Positions 12,609 to 20,430 of a stretch of 64,000 nt of DNA are shown here, in pieces. Below the pieces are notes generated by a model, which did not search any database, was not told where the DNA came from, and saw only the letters and a list, made by a program, of their open reading frames with translations. The position numbers were made by a program, and so were the translations under genes. Position 1 is the stretch's first letter. Each line of letters begins with the position of its first letter. This DNA comes from Acidobacteriota bacterium (GTDB lineage Bacteria; Acidobacteriota; Thermoanaerobaculia; Gp7-AA8), in contig QHVT01000023.1 of NCBI GenBank assembly GCA_003223645.1, positions 1 to 64,000 on the forward strand. The letters are read 5' to 3'.

Positions 12609-12627
12609 TCCTATTCGTCCTATCCTA
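12554..12627. repeat. 9-bp tandem repeat hairpin covering two convergent gene ends
   Basis: Five to six copies of AGGACGGAT-type units (12554-12605) face an inverted GTCCTATTCGTCCTATCC arm (12609-12627). The plus-strand stop (12606-12608) and the minus-strand stop (12620-12622) both lie inside. The repeat is translated as (T-D-R)n at the end of the plus-strand protein. It may act as a bidirectional terminator, though there is no U-tract. Confidence 0.9.
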
Positions 12628-13942
12628 AATACCGATCGACGAGCGCCGCGGTCTTCTCTCCCATCTCGACTCCGTTCGATACCTGCCGGTCATGCGGGTA
12701 GATCTGCGCCATCGTGCAGATGAAGAGGTTCTCCGCGGGTGTCGCGATGTCGGGGACGAGATGGCGATAGCCGGTGCGCACGATCGGCTGTGTGTAGCGC
12801 GCGGTGCGAATCAGGAGTCGCGTGACGTTCGAGCGATCGAACTGCGGGAAGAGTCTTTGGATGTGTGGCAGGTACGTTTCGAACAGTTCGTCCGCGGTCA
12901 TCTGCAGGCGGGGATCATCCTGCGGGACGTACGCGGAGACGTAGACGACGTGATGTCCGGCGAGGTCCTCGGGTGCGGCCCAGTGGCTTTGCTCGATGAC
13001 GCCGACGAACGGCGCGGACGGGTCGGTGACGTTCGTCCAATAGAAATCGGAGAGCGATTTGCGCAGGAGCATCACGAGGCAGACGTTCGCGAGAAATTCG
13101 ATGCGCTCGAGGCGCTCGCGAAGCGGCGCGAGCGACTCGGGAAGCAGGCGCGCGATGTCGGGAAGTTGCGCCGCCGCGATGACGACGTCCGCGTCGTGTG
13201 CGCCGTCCGTTGTGTCGATGCGATCCACGCGCGTCGATGAGCCTTCGAGTGCGGTGACGCGCGTTCCGAAGTGGACGACGTGCCCGTTCGCGGCGAGGTG
13301 CGCGACGAGGACGTCGAACAATCGAATCAGGCCGCCGCGGAGATAGCCGAGGAGCTCGTTGCCGCGGGAATCGCGCGAGGCGCCGCGGTCGACGAGCTTG
13401 CGCCAAAGCCACGCGGCGGAGACGGAGTCGGCGGCACTGCCGAACTTGCCGCGCAGCAGCGGCTCCCACATCACGCGATAGACATTCTCGCCGGCGACGC
13501 GGCGGATGTAGCTCGGCGCGGATTCGTCGTCGAGCGATTGCCAGTCACGGATGAAGCGCGCGTGCAGGACCATCCAACCCGCGCGGAAACGATCGATGAG
13601 CGGCAGCTGATCGAAGCGCAGCAGGTCGATCGGCGATGAGAAGCGGTACGGACGTTTGAAGTAATACGCGCCGGTGCTGGCCGGACGCCACACGAGATCG
13701 CCGGCGAGTCCGGCCGCGTCGATCAATTTCTGCAGCGCGACGTCGCGGCGATAGATGTGGTGGTAGAAGTTCTCGAGCGTCAGTCCGTCGACGTGAAAAC
13801 AGCCGGCGAGTCCGCCCGGCTCCGGCGACGGTTCCCAGACGTGAATCTCGACGTCGGAGCGGCGCCGGGCGAGGAACCACGCCGATGCGAGTCCGCTGAT
13901 TCCGGCGCCGATGATGTCGACGCGGCGTTTCGTGGTCGTCAA
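12620..13942 (-). CDS. FAD-dependent amine oxidase-like oxidoreductase
   Basis: About 440 residues. The N-terminal Rossmann motif VDIIGAGISGLASAWFLARR binds FAD, followed by the GGLAG motif (about residue 45), as in NAD(P)-binding/protoporphyrinogen-oxidase-type proteins. A second half has VVIAAAQLPDIARLL. Members in glycan loci are uncharacterised desaturase- or mutase-like proteins. The start is taken as TTG 13942 (LTTTKRRVDIIG); extending to 14029 would run into the divergent gene. Only 26 bp separate the two divergent starts, so their promoters must overlap the coding sequences. Substrate unknown. Confidence 0.85.
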   Translation of the reverse strand: MTTTKRRVDIIGAGISGLASAWFLARRRSDVEIHVWEPSPEPGGLAGCFHVDGLTLENFYHHIYRRDVALQKLIDAAGLAGDLVWRPASTGAYYFKRPYRFSSPIDLLRFDQLPLIDRFRAGWMVLHARFIRDWQSLDDESAPSYIRRVAGENVYRVMWEPLLRGKFGSAADSVSAAWLWRKLVDRGASRDSRGNELLGYLRGGLIRLFDVLVAHLAANGHVVHFGTRVTALEGSSTRVDRIDTTDGAHDADVVIAAAQLPDIARLLPESLAPLRERLERIEFLANVCLVMLLRKSLSDFYWTNVTDPSAPFVGVIEQSHWAAPEDLAGHHVVYVSAYVPQDDPRLQMTADELFETYLPHIQRLFPQFDRSNVTRLLIRTARYTQPIVRTGYRHLVPDIATPAENLFICTMAQIYPHDRQVSNGVEMGEKTAALVDRYLG

Positions 13943-13968
13943 GTGCCCGCATTGTAAGATCACGTACA

Positions 13969-15759
13969 GTGCGTACCGCGCGGCTGCAACTCGTCGTGAT
14001 GATCGCGGTGCTCGCTGCGGTGTTCTCACTCACCGCGGGCCACGCGATCGCGATCGACGAAGTGGAGTTCTTTCGCGCGGCGCGCTGGGTCGGCGAAGGG
14101 CAGGTGCCGTTTCGCGATTTCTGGGAGCACCACACGCCGCTGCAGTGGTTCGTCTTCGCGCCGTTCGCGCGCGTCGCGTGGGGCGAAGGCGTCGGCGCGC
14201 TGCTCGCGATGCGCTGGCTGCAGCTGCCGTTCTGGATCGCGACGTTCGCGATGTTGTGGTCATTGATGTCGACTCGCGAACGGTGGGCGCGATGGGTCGC
14301 AATCGCGCTGCCGCTCACCAGTTGGACGTTCCTTCAAAAGGCGATCGAGTTCCGCGTCGACACCCTCGGCTGTTTTTTCGTCGTCGCCGCGCTCTGGCTC
14401 ATGCAGCGGCGGCGAATGTTTTGGGCGGGCGTGGCGCTGTCGCTCGCAGTGCTGGCGAATTTGCGGCTCGCGCCGGTCGTCGCCGTTGCGGCGCTGATTC
14501 CGCTGTTTAGGCATTTTTTTGTGGTGACCGCTGCCCTCAGCGGTCACACGCCGCGCAGCGGCGCGATGCGCCGCGCGACCGCTGAGGCAGCGGTCGCCAC
14601 AAAGTTGTTGGCTTGCGGCGCGCTTTTGGTCGCGGCGATCGCGCTCGCGTATTTGACGTTCACTTCGTCTTTGAATGCCGCGTGGCAGCAGGTGTTCGTC
14701 GAGACCGCCGCGGCGAATCGGCTGCTGCCGTTTCAGGCGTCGATGTTTTTCTCCAAGCTCGCTGCGCTCGCGACCGATCCCGGCGGGATCTTCGTGTGGA
14801 TTCTCGGCCTGGCCGGTGTCGTCATCGCACTGCGACGTCGGACCGAGCACGCAGAGTGGGTGTTCGCTGCGTTGCTCGTCGTCGCGATCGCATCGATCGC
14901 CGCGATGCGCGTGAGCTATGCGTATCACTTCGAGATCGTGGTCGTGTTGTTCGTGCCGTTCATCGCGATCGCAGTCCAAGCGATGGCAGAGCAGCAGCGC
15001 GCGATCGCGATCGTGCTCGTTGCCTCGCTCGCGGTGTCGGTCTGGAACAGCGTCTTCCGTGCGCAGGACGCGGAGCTGGCCGCGCAGCACGCGACGATTC
15101 GCTTCGTGCACGAGCGCACGCAACCCGGCGACCGCGTGTTCGACGCCGTCGGCTACGCATGGAAGCGACGCCCGGCGTGGCGTTACTGGTTCGTTCCGCT
15201 GATGGTCCACATGCTCGATCGAACTCTCACCGTCGCGGAATTGCGCGACGCGAACCCTGCCGCCGTGATTGCCGACTACCGGATGTCCATCCTGCTGTCG
15301 CGGCACGCCGATCTCGCGCGCTACCTCACGTCGCACTACGTTCCGGTCCTGCGCAACGCGTGGCTTCCCGGCATGAGTGCGCGCATCGATGCGCATCGGG
15401 GCGCGGAGTGGATCGTCCCCGCGAGCGGCGAGTATCGCGTCTACGCGTCGCCGCTCCTCGCGCGTCATCCGTGGTTCGCGCGTCCCCTGCTCACCGGCGC
15501 GCCGGCGATGCGCGACGTGCCAATCGAGATTCTGCTCGCGCAGGTTCCCGCGAGCGCCGTCGTCATTTCGGTCGACGGCAAACCGGCGCAGTCGCCGCTG
15601 CGCTTGCAGCGCGGAAGCATCGTTCGCGCGTCCGCCGGCGAGGCGATGGGTGTGTTCCTCGTCCGCGGAAACGAGACCGCGCTCTTCCGCGACGCCGGCC
15701 CGTTCGATGTCCTCGATCAGCTGCCGGCGCCGCACGTGCCGTCGTGGCAATCGCGATAG
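13969..15759 (+). CDS. GT-C-type multi-pass membrane protein with an in-frame palindrome insert
   Basis: A 596-residue membrane protein beginning at GTG 13969. The motif IDEVEFFRAARWVGEG is followed by PFRDFWEHHTPLQWF, the early-loop acidic and His motif of this GT-C subgroup. The closest paralogue in the window is 23343-25214. At 14518-14603 a palindromic element is read through in frame and adds HTPRSGAMRRATAEAAVATK between two membrane helices. The family and lipid-linked-donor role are inferred from fold features. It leads an 11-gene plus-strand set ending at 25756. Confidence 0.83.
   Translation: MRTARLQLVVMIAVLAAVFSLTAGHAIAIDEVEFFRAARWVGEGQVPFRDFWEHHTPLQWFVFAPFARVAWGEGVGALLAMRWLQLPFWIATFAMLWSLMSTRERWARWVAIALPLTSWTFLQKAIEFRVDTLGCFFVVAALWLMQRRRMFWAGVALSLAVLANLRLAPVVAVAALIPLFRHFFVVTAALSGHTPRSGAMRRATAEAAVATKLLACGALLVAAIALAYLTFTSSLNAAWQQVFVETAAANRLLPFQASMFFSKLAALATDPGGIFVWILGLAGVVIALRRRTEHAEWVFAALLVVAIASIAAMRVSYAYHFEIVVVLFVPFIAIAVQAMAEQQRAIAIVLVASLAVSVWNSVFRAQDAELAAQHATIRFVHERTQPGDRVFDAVGYAWKRRPAWRYWFVPLMVHMLDRTLTVAELRDANPAAVIADYRMSILLSRHADLARYLTSHYVPVLRNAWLPGMSARIDAHRGAEWIVPASGEYRVYASPLLARHPWFARPLLTGAPAMRDVPIEILLAQVPASAVVISVDGKPAQSPLRLQRGSIVRASAGEAMGVFLVRGNETALFRDAGPFDVLDQLPAPHVPSWQSR
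14518..14603. repeat. REPIN-like palindromic element, type A, inside a coding sequence
   Basis: Ends TTTGTGG and CCACAAA are inverted. Inside are two hairpins, GTGACCGCTG/CAGCGGTCAC and GCGACCGCTG/CAGCGGTCGC, with a GCGCAGCGGCGCG core between. The right 27 bases are identical to those at 52580-52606. It has no stop codon in the host frame. Confidence 0.85.
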
Positions 15760-15785
15760 AATCTCGTCGTCCAAAAAGGAACTCG

Positions 15786-16496
15786 ATGAGCCCCAATCTG
15801 AAGATCTCGATCTATGCCGACGGCGCCGACGTGCGCGAGATGCGCGTGGCAGCCGAGAGCGGAATCATTCGCGGATTCACCACCAACCCGACGCTGATGC
15901 GCAAGTCCGGAGTGACGGACTACGAGTCGTTCGCGCGCGAGGCGCTCGAGGTCACGGGCGATCTGCCGATCTCGTTCGAAGTGTTCGCCGACGACTTCGA
16001 CGAGATGGAGCGGCAGGCGCAGTTGATCAACACCTGGGGCGGCTCGGTCTTCGTCAAGATCCCGATCACGAACACAAAGCAGGCATCGTCGATCCCGCTC
16101 ATCGCGCGATTGTCGGCTGCCGGCGTGAAGCTGAATATCACCGCGATCCTGACGCTCGATCAGGTGCGCGCGACCGTCGACGCGCTCGATGCGAACACGC
16201 CGGCGATCGTGTCCGTCTTCGCCGGCCGCATCGCCGACACCGGCCGCGATCCCGTTCCGCTGATGCGCGAGGCGGCGGCGATCGTCGCGAAGAAACCGAA
16301 GGCACAGTTGCTGTGGGCGAGTCCGCGCGAGCTCCTCAACGTGTTGCAGGCCGAGGAGTGCGGGTGCCACATCATTACGGTGACGAACGACATCGTGAAG
16401 AAGCTGTCGATGGTCGGCAAGCCGCTCGAAGAGCTGTCGCTCGACACGGTGAAGATGTTTTACAACGACGCGTCGGCGGCGGGATTTCGTTTGTAA
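15786..16496 (+). CDS. Small transaldolase (TalC/fructose-6-phosphate aldolase family)
   Basis: A 236-residue class I aldolase. The motif GFTTNPTLMRKSG (about residues 31-43), the Schiff-base Lys in VFVKIPIT, LNITAILTLDQ and FAGRIADTGRDP are all typical of the small transaldolase/FSA subfamily. Transaldolases interconvert fructose 6-phosphate plus erythrose 4-phosphate with sedoheptulose 7-phosphate plus glyceraldehyde 3-phosphate. Located among heptose genes, it could supply sedoheptulose 7-phosphate, the substrate of GmhA; that link is inference. The start is set by AAAAGGAA 5-6 bp before ATG. The stop abuts the next ATG. Confidence 0.93.
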   Translation: MSPNLKISIYADGADVREMRVAAESGIIRGFTTNPTLMRKSGVTDYESFAREALEVTGDLPISFEVFADDFDEMERQAQLINTWGGSVFVKIPITNTKQASSIPLIARLSAAGVKLNITAILTLDQVRATVDALDANTPAIVSVFAGRIADTGRDPVPLMREAAAIVAKKPKAQLLWASPRELLNVLQAEECGCHIITVTNDIVKKLSMVGKPLEELSLDTVKMFYNDASAAGFRL

Positions 16497-17243
16497 ATGC
16501 CCGAGCGTTCGTACCAGTACCACGAGGACATCAACATCGGTCTCCTCAGACAGTGGGGAAAGCGCACGAAGCTGCGCGTGCTCGACGTCGCGTGCGGCTT
16601 CGCCACGACGAGCGCGGAGATCCAGAAGCTCGGCAATCACGTGACCGGCATCGACATCGATCCGAACGCCGTCTCCGTCGCAGCGAAGCGCCTCGAGCGC
16701 GCGGTGCTCGCCGATCTCGTCAATCCGGCGGACGTCGACGCGAAGCTCGGCGACTCGCGCTTCGACGCCATCATCTTCGCCGACGTTCTCGAACATTTCT
16801 CGACGCCGGTCGACATCATGCGGCACTACCTGCCGCGCCTCGCCGATGACGGATTCGTGCTCGTCTCGCTGCCGAACGTCGGCCTCTGGTCGGTGCGTCT
16901 CGGCTTGCTGACCGGTCGCTGGAACTACCAGGACACCGGCGTCCTCGATCGCACGCATCTCCGCTTTTTCACGCGCCGCACCGCGCGCGAGCTGCTCGAT
17001 GAGGCGGGACTCGCGCCGATCACCGTTCGCTACAACCCCGGCATCGCGCGGCCGTTCGTTCCGCTCGCGAAGAAAATGTTCTCGCAGAACCACGACGGCG
17101 CGCAGCCGCCCGACGCATTGCTCAAGTCGCGTTCCTATCGTTTGTACCTGAACCTCGTGCATCCGATCGAGCGCGCGATCGCGTCGCTCTGGCCCGGCAT
17201 GCTCGCGTTTCAAATGATCTTCGAGGCGAAGCCGGCGCGATGA
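16497..17243 (+). CDS. Class I SAM-dependent methyltransferase
   Basis: 248 residues. Motif I, VLDVACGFATTSAEI (about residues 29-43), is followed by the acidic GIDIDP and by the post-motif II sequence FDAIIFADVLEHFSTP, a standard Methyltransf_11/23 layout. The substrate is not evident; in this position it may methylate a sugar or glycolipid. The start codon directly follows the TAA of the transaldolase and the end overlaps the next gene by 4 bp, so it belongs to the same translational unit. Confidence 0.9.
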   Translation: MPERSYQYHEDINIGLLRQWGKRTKLRVLDVACGFATTSAEIQKLGNHVTGIDIDPNAVSVAAKRLERAVLADLVNPADVDAKLGDSRFDAIIFADVLEHFSTPVDIMRHYLPRLADDGFVLVSLPNVGLWSVRLGLLTGRWNYQDTGVLDRTHLRFFTRRTARELLDEAGLAPITVRYNPGIARPFVPLAKKMFSQNHDGAQPPDALLKSRSYRLYLNLVHPIERAIASLWPGMLAFQMIFEAKPAR

Positions 17244-17896
17244 AACTCACCGTCTCGATGATCACGATGAACGAGGAAGGCGCGGTCGCCAAGGTCGTCG
17301 AGGACATCCGCCGCGTCGCGCCCGGCGCGGAGATTTTGCTCGTCGACTCGAGCAAGGATCGCACCGCCGAGATCGCGCAGGAATTGGGCTGCCGCGTGAT
17401 CAAACAGTTTCCGCCGCAGGGCTATGGACCGGCGATGGATCGTGCGGTGCGCGAGGCGTCCGGCGACGTCGTCATCACGCTCGACTGCGACGACACGTAT
17501 CCGGTCGAAGTGATCCCGGAGCTCGTGCAGAAAATCGAAGACGGCTTCGACCTCGTCAACACGACGCGCGTCTGGCGGCGGCCGAAGGCGATGCCGCTGG
17601 CGAACTTTTTCGCAAATCGATTCTTCGCATTGGCCGCGCGCATTCTTCATGGCCTGAAGACGACTGACGTGCACAGCGGCATGCGCGCGTATCGCAAGTC
17701 GATGATCGACGCGGTCGCATGGAATCCGCGCGGGCCGGCGCTGCCGGTCGACATGTACGTGATTCCGTTCCGCCGCGGATACAAAACCGCGGAAGTGCCG
17801 ATCGACTATCGCGAGCGCATCGGCACGACGACGCTGCACCGCTTCTCGAGCACGATCTGGACGCTGCGGCGCTTGTGGCGCGCGCGCCGCGCATGA
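17240..17896 (+). CDS. Family 2 glycosyltransferase, soluble (DPM1-like)
   Basis: A 218-residue GT-A fold protein. SMITMNEEGAVAKV opens it, DSSKDRT is the nucleotide-binding turn and LDCDDTYP is the metal-binding DxD-type motif. There is no C-terminal membrane hairpin, unlike 9238-10221, so it resembles soluble dolichol-phosphate mannosyltransferases. It probably loads a sugar onto a polyprenyl phosphate for the GT-C protein encoded immediately downstream, with which it shares a 4-bp ATGA overlap. The sugar is unknown. Confidence 0.9.
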   Translation: MKLTVSMITMNEEGAVAKVVEDIRRVAPGAEILLVDSSKDRTAEIAQELGCRVIKQFPPQGYGPAMDRAVREASGDVVITLDCDDTYPVEVIPELVQKIEDGFDLVNTTRVWRRPKAMPLANFFANRFFALAARILHGLKTTDVHSGMRAYRKSMIDAVAWNPRGPALPVDMYVIPFRRGYKTAEVPIDYRERIGTTTLHRFSSTIWTLRRLWRARRA

Positions 17897-19362
17897 AGCG
17901 CGCAGCCGCGGCAATCCTTCTCGCGTTTCTCTTCGCATTGCAGGCGTGGGCGGTCGTGCGCCTCGCAACCCGCGAGCCGGACATCGACGAGATCGAAACG
18001 CTGCACGCGTCGTGGCTGATGGCGAAGGGCGGGCAGTTGTACGTCTCGTTCTTCGAGCATCACTCGCCGCTGTTGTACGCGACGGTGCAACGCGTCGCCA
18101 GCGACGACGTCGTCGTGTTCTTTCAGCGCGCGCGACTGCTCAGCGGCGCGTTTGGCATCGTCGCGCTGCTCGCGTTCGCGGCGCTGCTGTGGCGCGTGCG
18201 CCCCGAGGCGCCGGTGATCGCGGTCGGGCTGGTGTTCGCGTCGGCGATGTTGTGGACGCTCGACTTTGCCGACGTGCGCGCGGACCCGTTCGCGCTCGCG
18301 TTTTTCTGGGTTGGCGCCGCGCTCGTGCTGCTCACGCGCAACGCGATTGCCGGAGGAGCCGGCGTCGCGCTCGTCGCGATCGCGGCGCTGTGGAGTCCGA
18401 AGTGGCCGCTGTGCAGTCTGGTCGTCGTCGCGTTCTGGATTGCGGGAGTGGTGCGCGCCTCCGGCGCGCCTTCCGTCCCTCCGAAGGCGCACCGGAGGCG
18501 CGCACCACTCCAAGCATTCATCGGCGCTGCTGTGGCGATCGCGTTGACGGCAGCGGCCGTGTTCGTGATGAGCCGCATTGCGCCGCTCGATCGTACGTGG
18601 TTCTTCATGGTCGACTTCAACCGCGCGCTCGCGCGTCTCACGCAGGCGTCCGCGGACGTGCGGGGACAGTTCAAAGGTTCGTTCGACTTCGCGCCCTCGC
18701 TGCTGCAACCGCTCGTCGCGCTCATCGCATTCATCATGGTCGCCGCGCGCGCGAAAAAGTTCGAAGAACGGCGCATCGTCTTCTTCTTTCTCGCGCTCGC
18801 CGGCGCATCGCTGCTCGAGCTTCGCTTCACCTTTCCTTACCCGATCCTCTGGCCGCACTACTATGCGATGTGGGGCCTCGCCGCCGCCGCGTTGATCGCG
18901 CTCGTGCCCGCATCGCTGTCGCCGGATGCCGTCCGCACCGCGGCCACGATCGTCGTGCTGATCGTCATCACGGCATACGTCGTCGCTGCCGGTTCGCTGG
19001 AGTCGCCGAATCCCGGACCCTATTGGGTGTCGCAACGATTTCTGACGCGCAATCTGAAACCCGGCGAGACCGTCTGGCTGTACATGAAGCGCCATCCCGT
19101 CACGGCGCGCGACGCGAATTACTACTGGTTCAATTTCGGCGGCACTGTGCCCGTCGCGCGTCAGCTCGCCGGCTCGCGTTTTCTTCCGCGCACCGACAAT
19201 CTGCCGCTTTGCGCCATCGCACGTGGCGCGCGTCTCTCGCTTCGCTACATCGCCGAGCGACGGCATTTCCCCGAGGACGAGGCGCGCTGCTTCGATCAGC
19301 TCCTGGCGGCGCAGCGCATCCGCGCGACAGCGGTCCCCGGCGTGTTCGAGGTCGTATATTAG
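17893..19362 (+). CDS. GT-C-type multi-pass membrane protein with an in-frame palindrome insert
   Basis: 489 residues from ATG 17893, which overlaps the upstream stop as ATGA. Early motif EPDIDEIETLHASWLM followed by FFEHHSPLLYA matches the first-loop acidic/His motif of 13969-15759 and 23343-25214. The stretch VVRASGAPSVPPKAHRRRAP between two helices is encoded by a type-B palindrome (18445-18511), not by family sequence. Function inferred as lipid-linked sugar transfer. Confidence 0.83.
   Translation: MKRAAAAILLAFLFALQAWAVVRLATREPDIDEIETLHASWLMAKGGQLYVSFFEHHSPLLYATVQRVASDDVVVFFQRARLLSGAFGIVALLAFAALLWRVRPEAPVIAVGLVFASAMLWTLDFADVRADPFALAFFWVGAALVLLTRNAIAGGAGVALVAIAALWSPKWPLCSLVVVAFWIAGVVRASGAPSVPPKAHRRRAPLQAFIGAAVAIALTAAAVFVMSRIAPLDRTWFFMVDFNRALARLTQASADVRGQFKGSFDFAPSLLQPLVALIAFIMVAARAKKFEERRIVFFFLALAGASLLELRFTFPYPILWPHYYAMWGLAAAALIALVPASLSPDAVRTAATIVVLIVITAYVVAAGSLESPNPGPYWVSQRFLTRNLKPGETVWLYMKRHPVTARDANYYWFNFGGTVPVARQLAGSRFLPRTDNLPLCAIARGARLSLRYIAERRHFPEDEARCFDQLLAAQRIRATAVPGVFEVVY
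18445..18511. repeat. REPIN-like palindromic element, type B, inside a coding sequence
   Basis: GGAGTGGTGCGCGCCTCCGG faces CCGGAGGCGCGCACCACTCC, with inner GGCGCGCC and GGCGC hairpin parts. It is 67 bp long and is read through without a stop. Related copies are at 55253-55314 (full) and 29014-29043 (half). Confidence 0.85.
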
Positions 19363-19371
19363 AATGCGGCC

Positions 19372-20430
19372 GTGATCGTCACCCGGACTCCCTTCCGCGT
19401 CACCCTCGGCGGCGGCGGCACGGACCTCCCCTCGTACTACTCCAAGCACGGCGGATTCATCTTCGCCATCGGCCTGGACAAATACATGTACGTGGTCGTC
19501 AACCGGCCGACGGTCGGGAAAAAGATTCGCCTTCATTACTCGCAGAGCGAAGTCGTCGATCACGTGAACGACCTGCGCCACGAGCTCGCGCGTGAGGCGT
19601 TGCGCGCGCATGGAATCGAGGACTCGTTCGAAGTCGCATCGATCGCCGACCTTCCGGCCGGTACCGGCCTCGGCTCATCGAGCTGCTATCTCGTCGGCCT
19701 TCTCAATGCGCTGCATCACGACCGCCGCGATTACGTTCCGCTGCAGTCGCTCGCCGAAGAGGCGTGCAACATCGAGCTGAACATTCTCCAACAGCCGATC
19801 GGAAAGCAGGACCAGTACATGGCCACGTACGGCGGCCTCACGGTCCTCGACATTGCGCCGGACGGAAAAGTCGCAGTGCGCCAATTGCGGCCGAGCAGCA
19901 GCGACGTCTCCGAGCTCGTCGCGCATACGCACATCTATTACACCGGCGCGCAGCGCGACGCGCGCGAAGTGCTGCACGATCAAAACGCAGCGATGAAATC
20001 GTCGGCGAGCGTCGACCACGCGCGCGTCTCCGACAGCCTGCACCGCATCAAAGACCTCGGCCATCGCATTCTCGAAGCCATTGAAGCCTCGAATTTCGAT
20101 CGCTTCGGTGAATTGCTGCACGAGCACTGGACGAGCAAGAAGCAATTGTCGAATAAGATCTCGTTCGGTGCGGTCGACCAGGTTTATGAAGAAGTCCGCG
20201 AGCGCTTCGGCGTGTTAGGCGGAAAAATCATCGGGGCGGGCGGCGGCGGCTTCCTCATGCTCTATTGCGCGCGGCAGCACACGGCGCTCGAGCGCTTCAT
20301 GCTCGAGCAGGGGATGCCGCGGATGCATTACAGTGTCGAGCCGGAAGGCACGAAGGTCGTGTCGCAGATGGGACATGGCTGGCTCGCGGCCACGCTGAAC
20401 GCGCCTGTTGCGTCCCAGGTGCCGGTTTGA
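19372..20430 (+). CDS. hddA: GHMP kinase, D-glycero-alpha-D-manno-heptose 7-phosphate kinase-like
   Basis: A 352-residue sugar kinase. RTPFRVTLGGGGTDLPSYY (N-terminus) and the ATP-binding PAGTGLGSSS (about residues 99-108) are GHMP signatures; GGKIIGAGGGGFLML (about 281-295) is the third GHMP motif. The overall pattern is that of HddA, which phosphorylates D-glycero-D-manno-heptose 7-phosphate at C1. GTG 19372 gives the expected N-terminus. GmhA-, GmhB- and HddC-like genes lie in the same locus, supporting the assignment. The alternative is a related fucose/galactose-type kinase. Confidence 0.85.
   Translation: MIVTRTPFRVTLGGGGTDLPSYYSKHGGFIFAIGLDKYMYVVVNRPTVGKKIRLHYSQSEVVDHVNDLRHELAREALRAHGIEDSFEVASIADLPAGTGLGSSSCYLVGLLNALHHDRRDYVPLQSLAEEACNIELNILQQPIGKQDQYMATYGGLTVLDIAPDGKVAVRQLRPSSSDVSELVAHTHIYYTGAQRDAREVLHDQNAAMKSSASVDHARVSDSLHRIKDLGHRILEAIEASNFDRFGELLHEHWTSKKQLSNKISFGAVDQVYEEVRERFGVLGGKIIGAGGGGFLMLYCARQHTALERFMLEQGMPRMHYSVEPEGTKVVSQMGHGWLAATLNAPVASQVPV

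Noticed and set aside
15717..17213. Long minus-strand frames opposite the transaldolase and methyltransferase genes
   Set aside because: Codon-shadow composition (Arg, Asp, His, Glu rich); the plus strand has complete family motifs.
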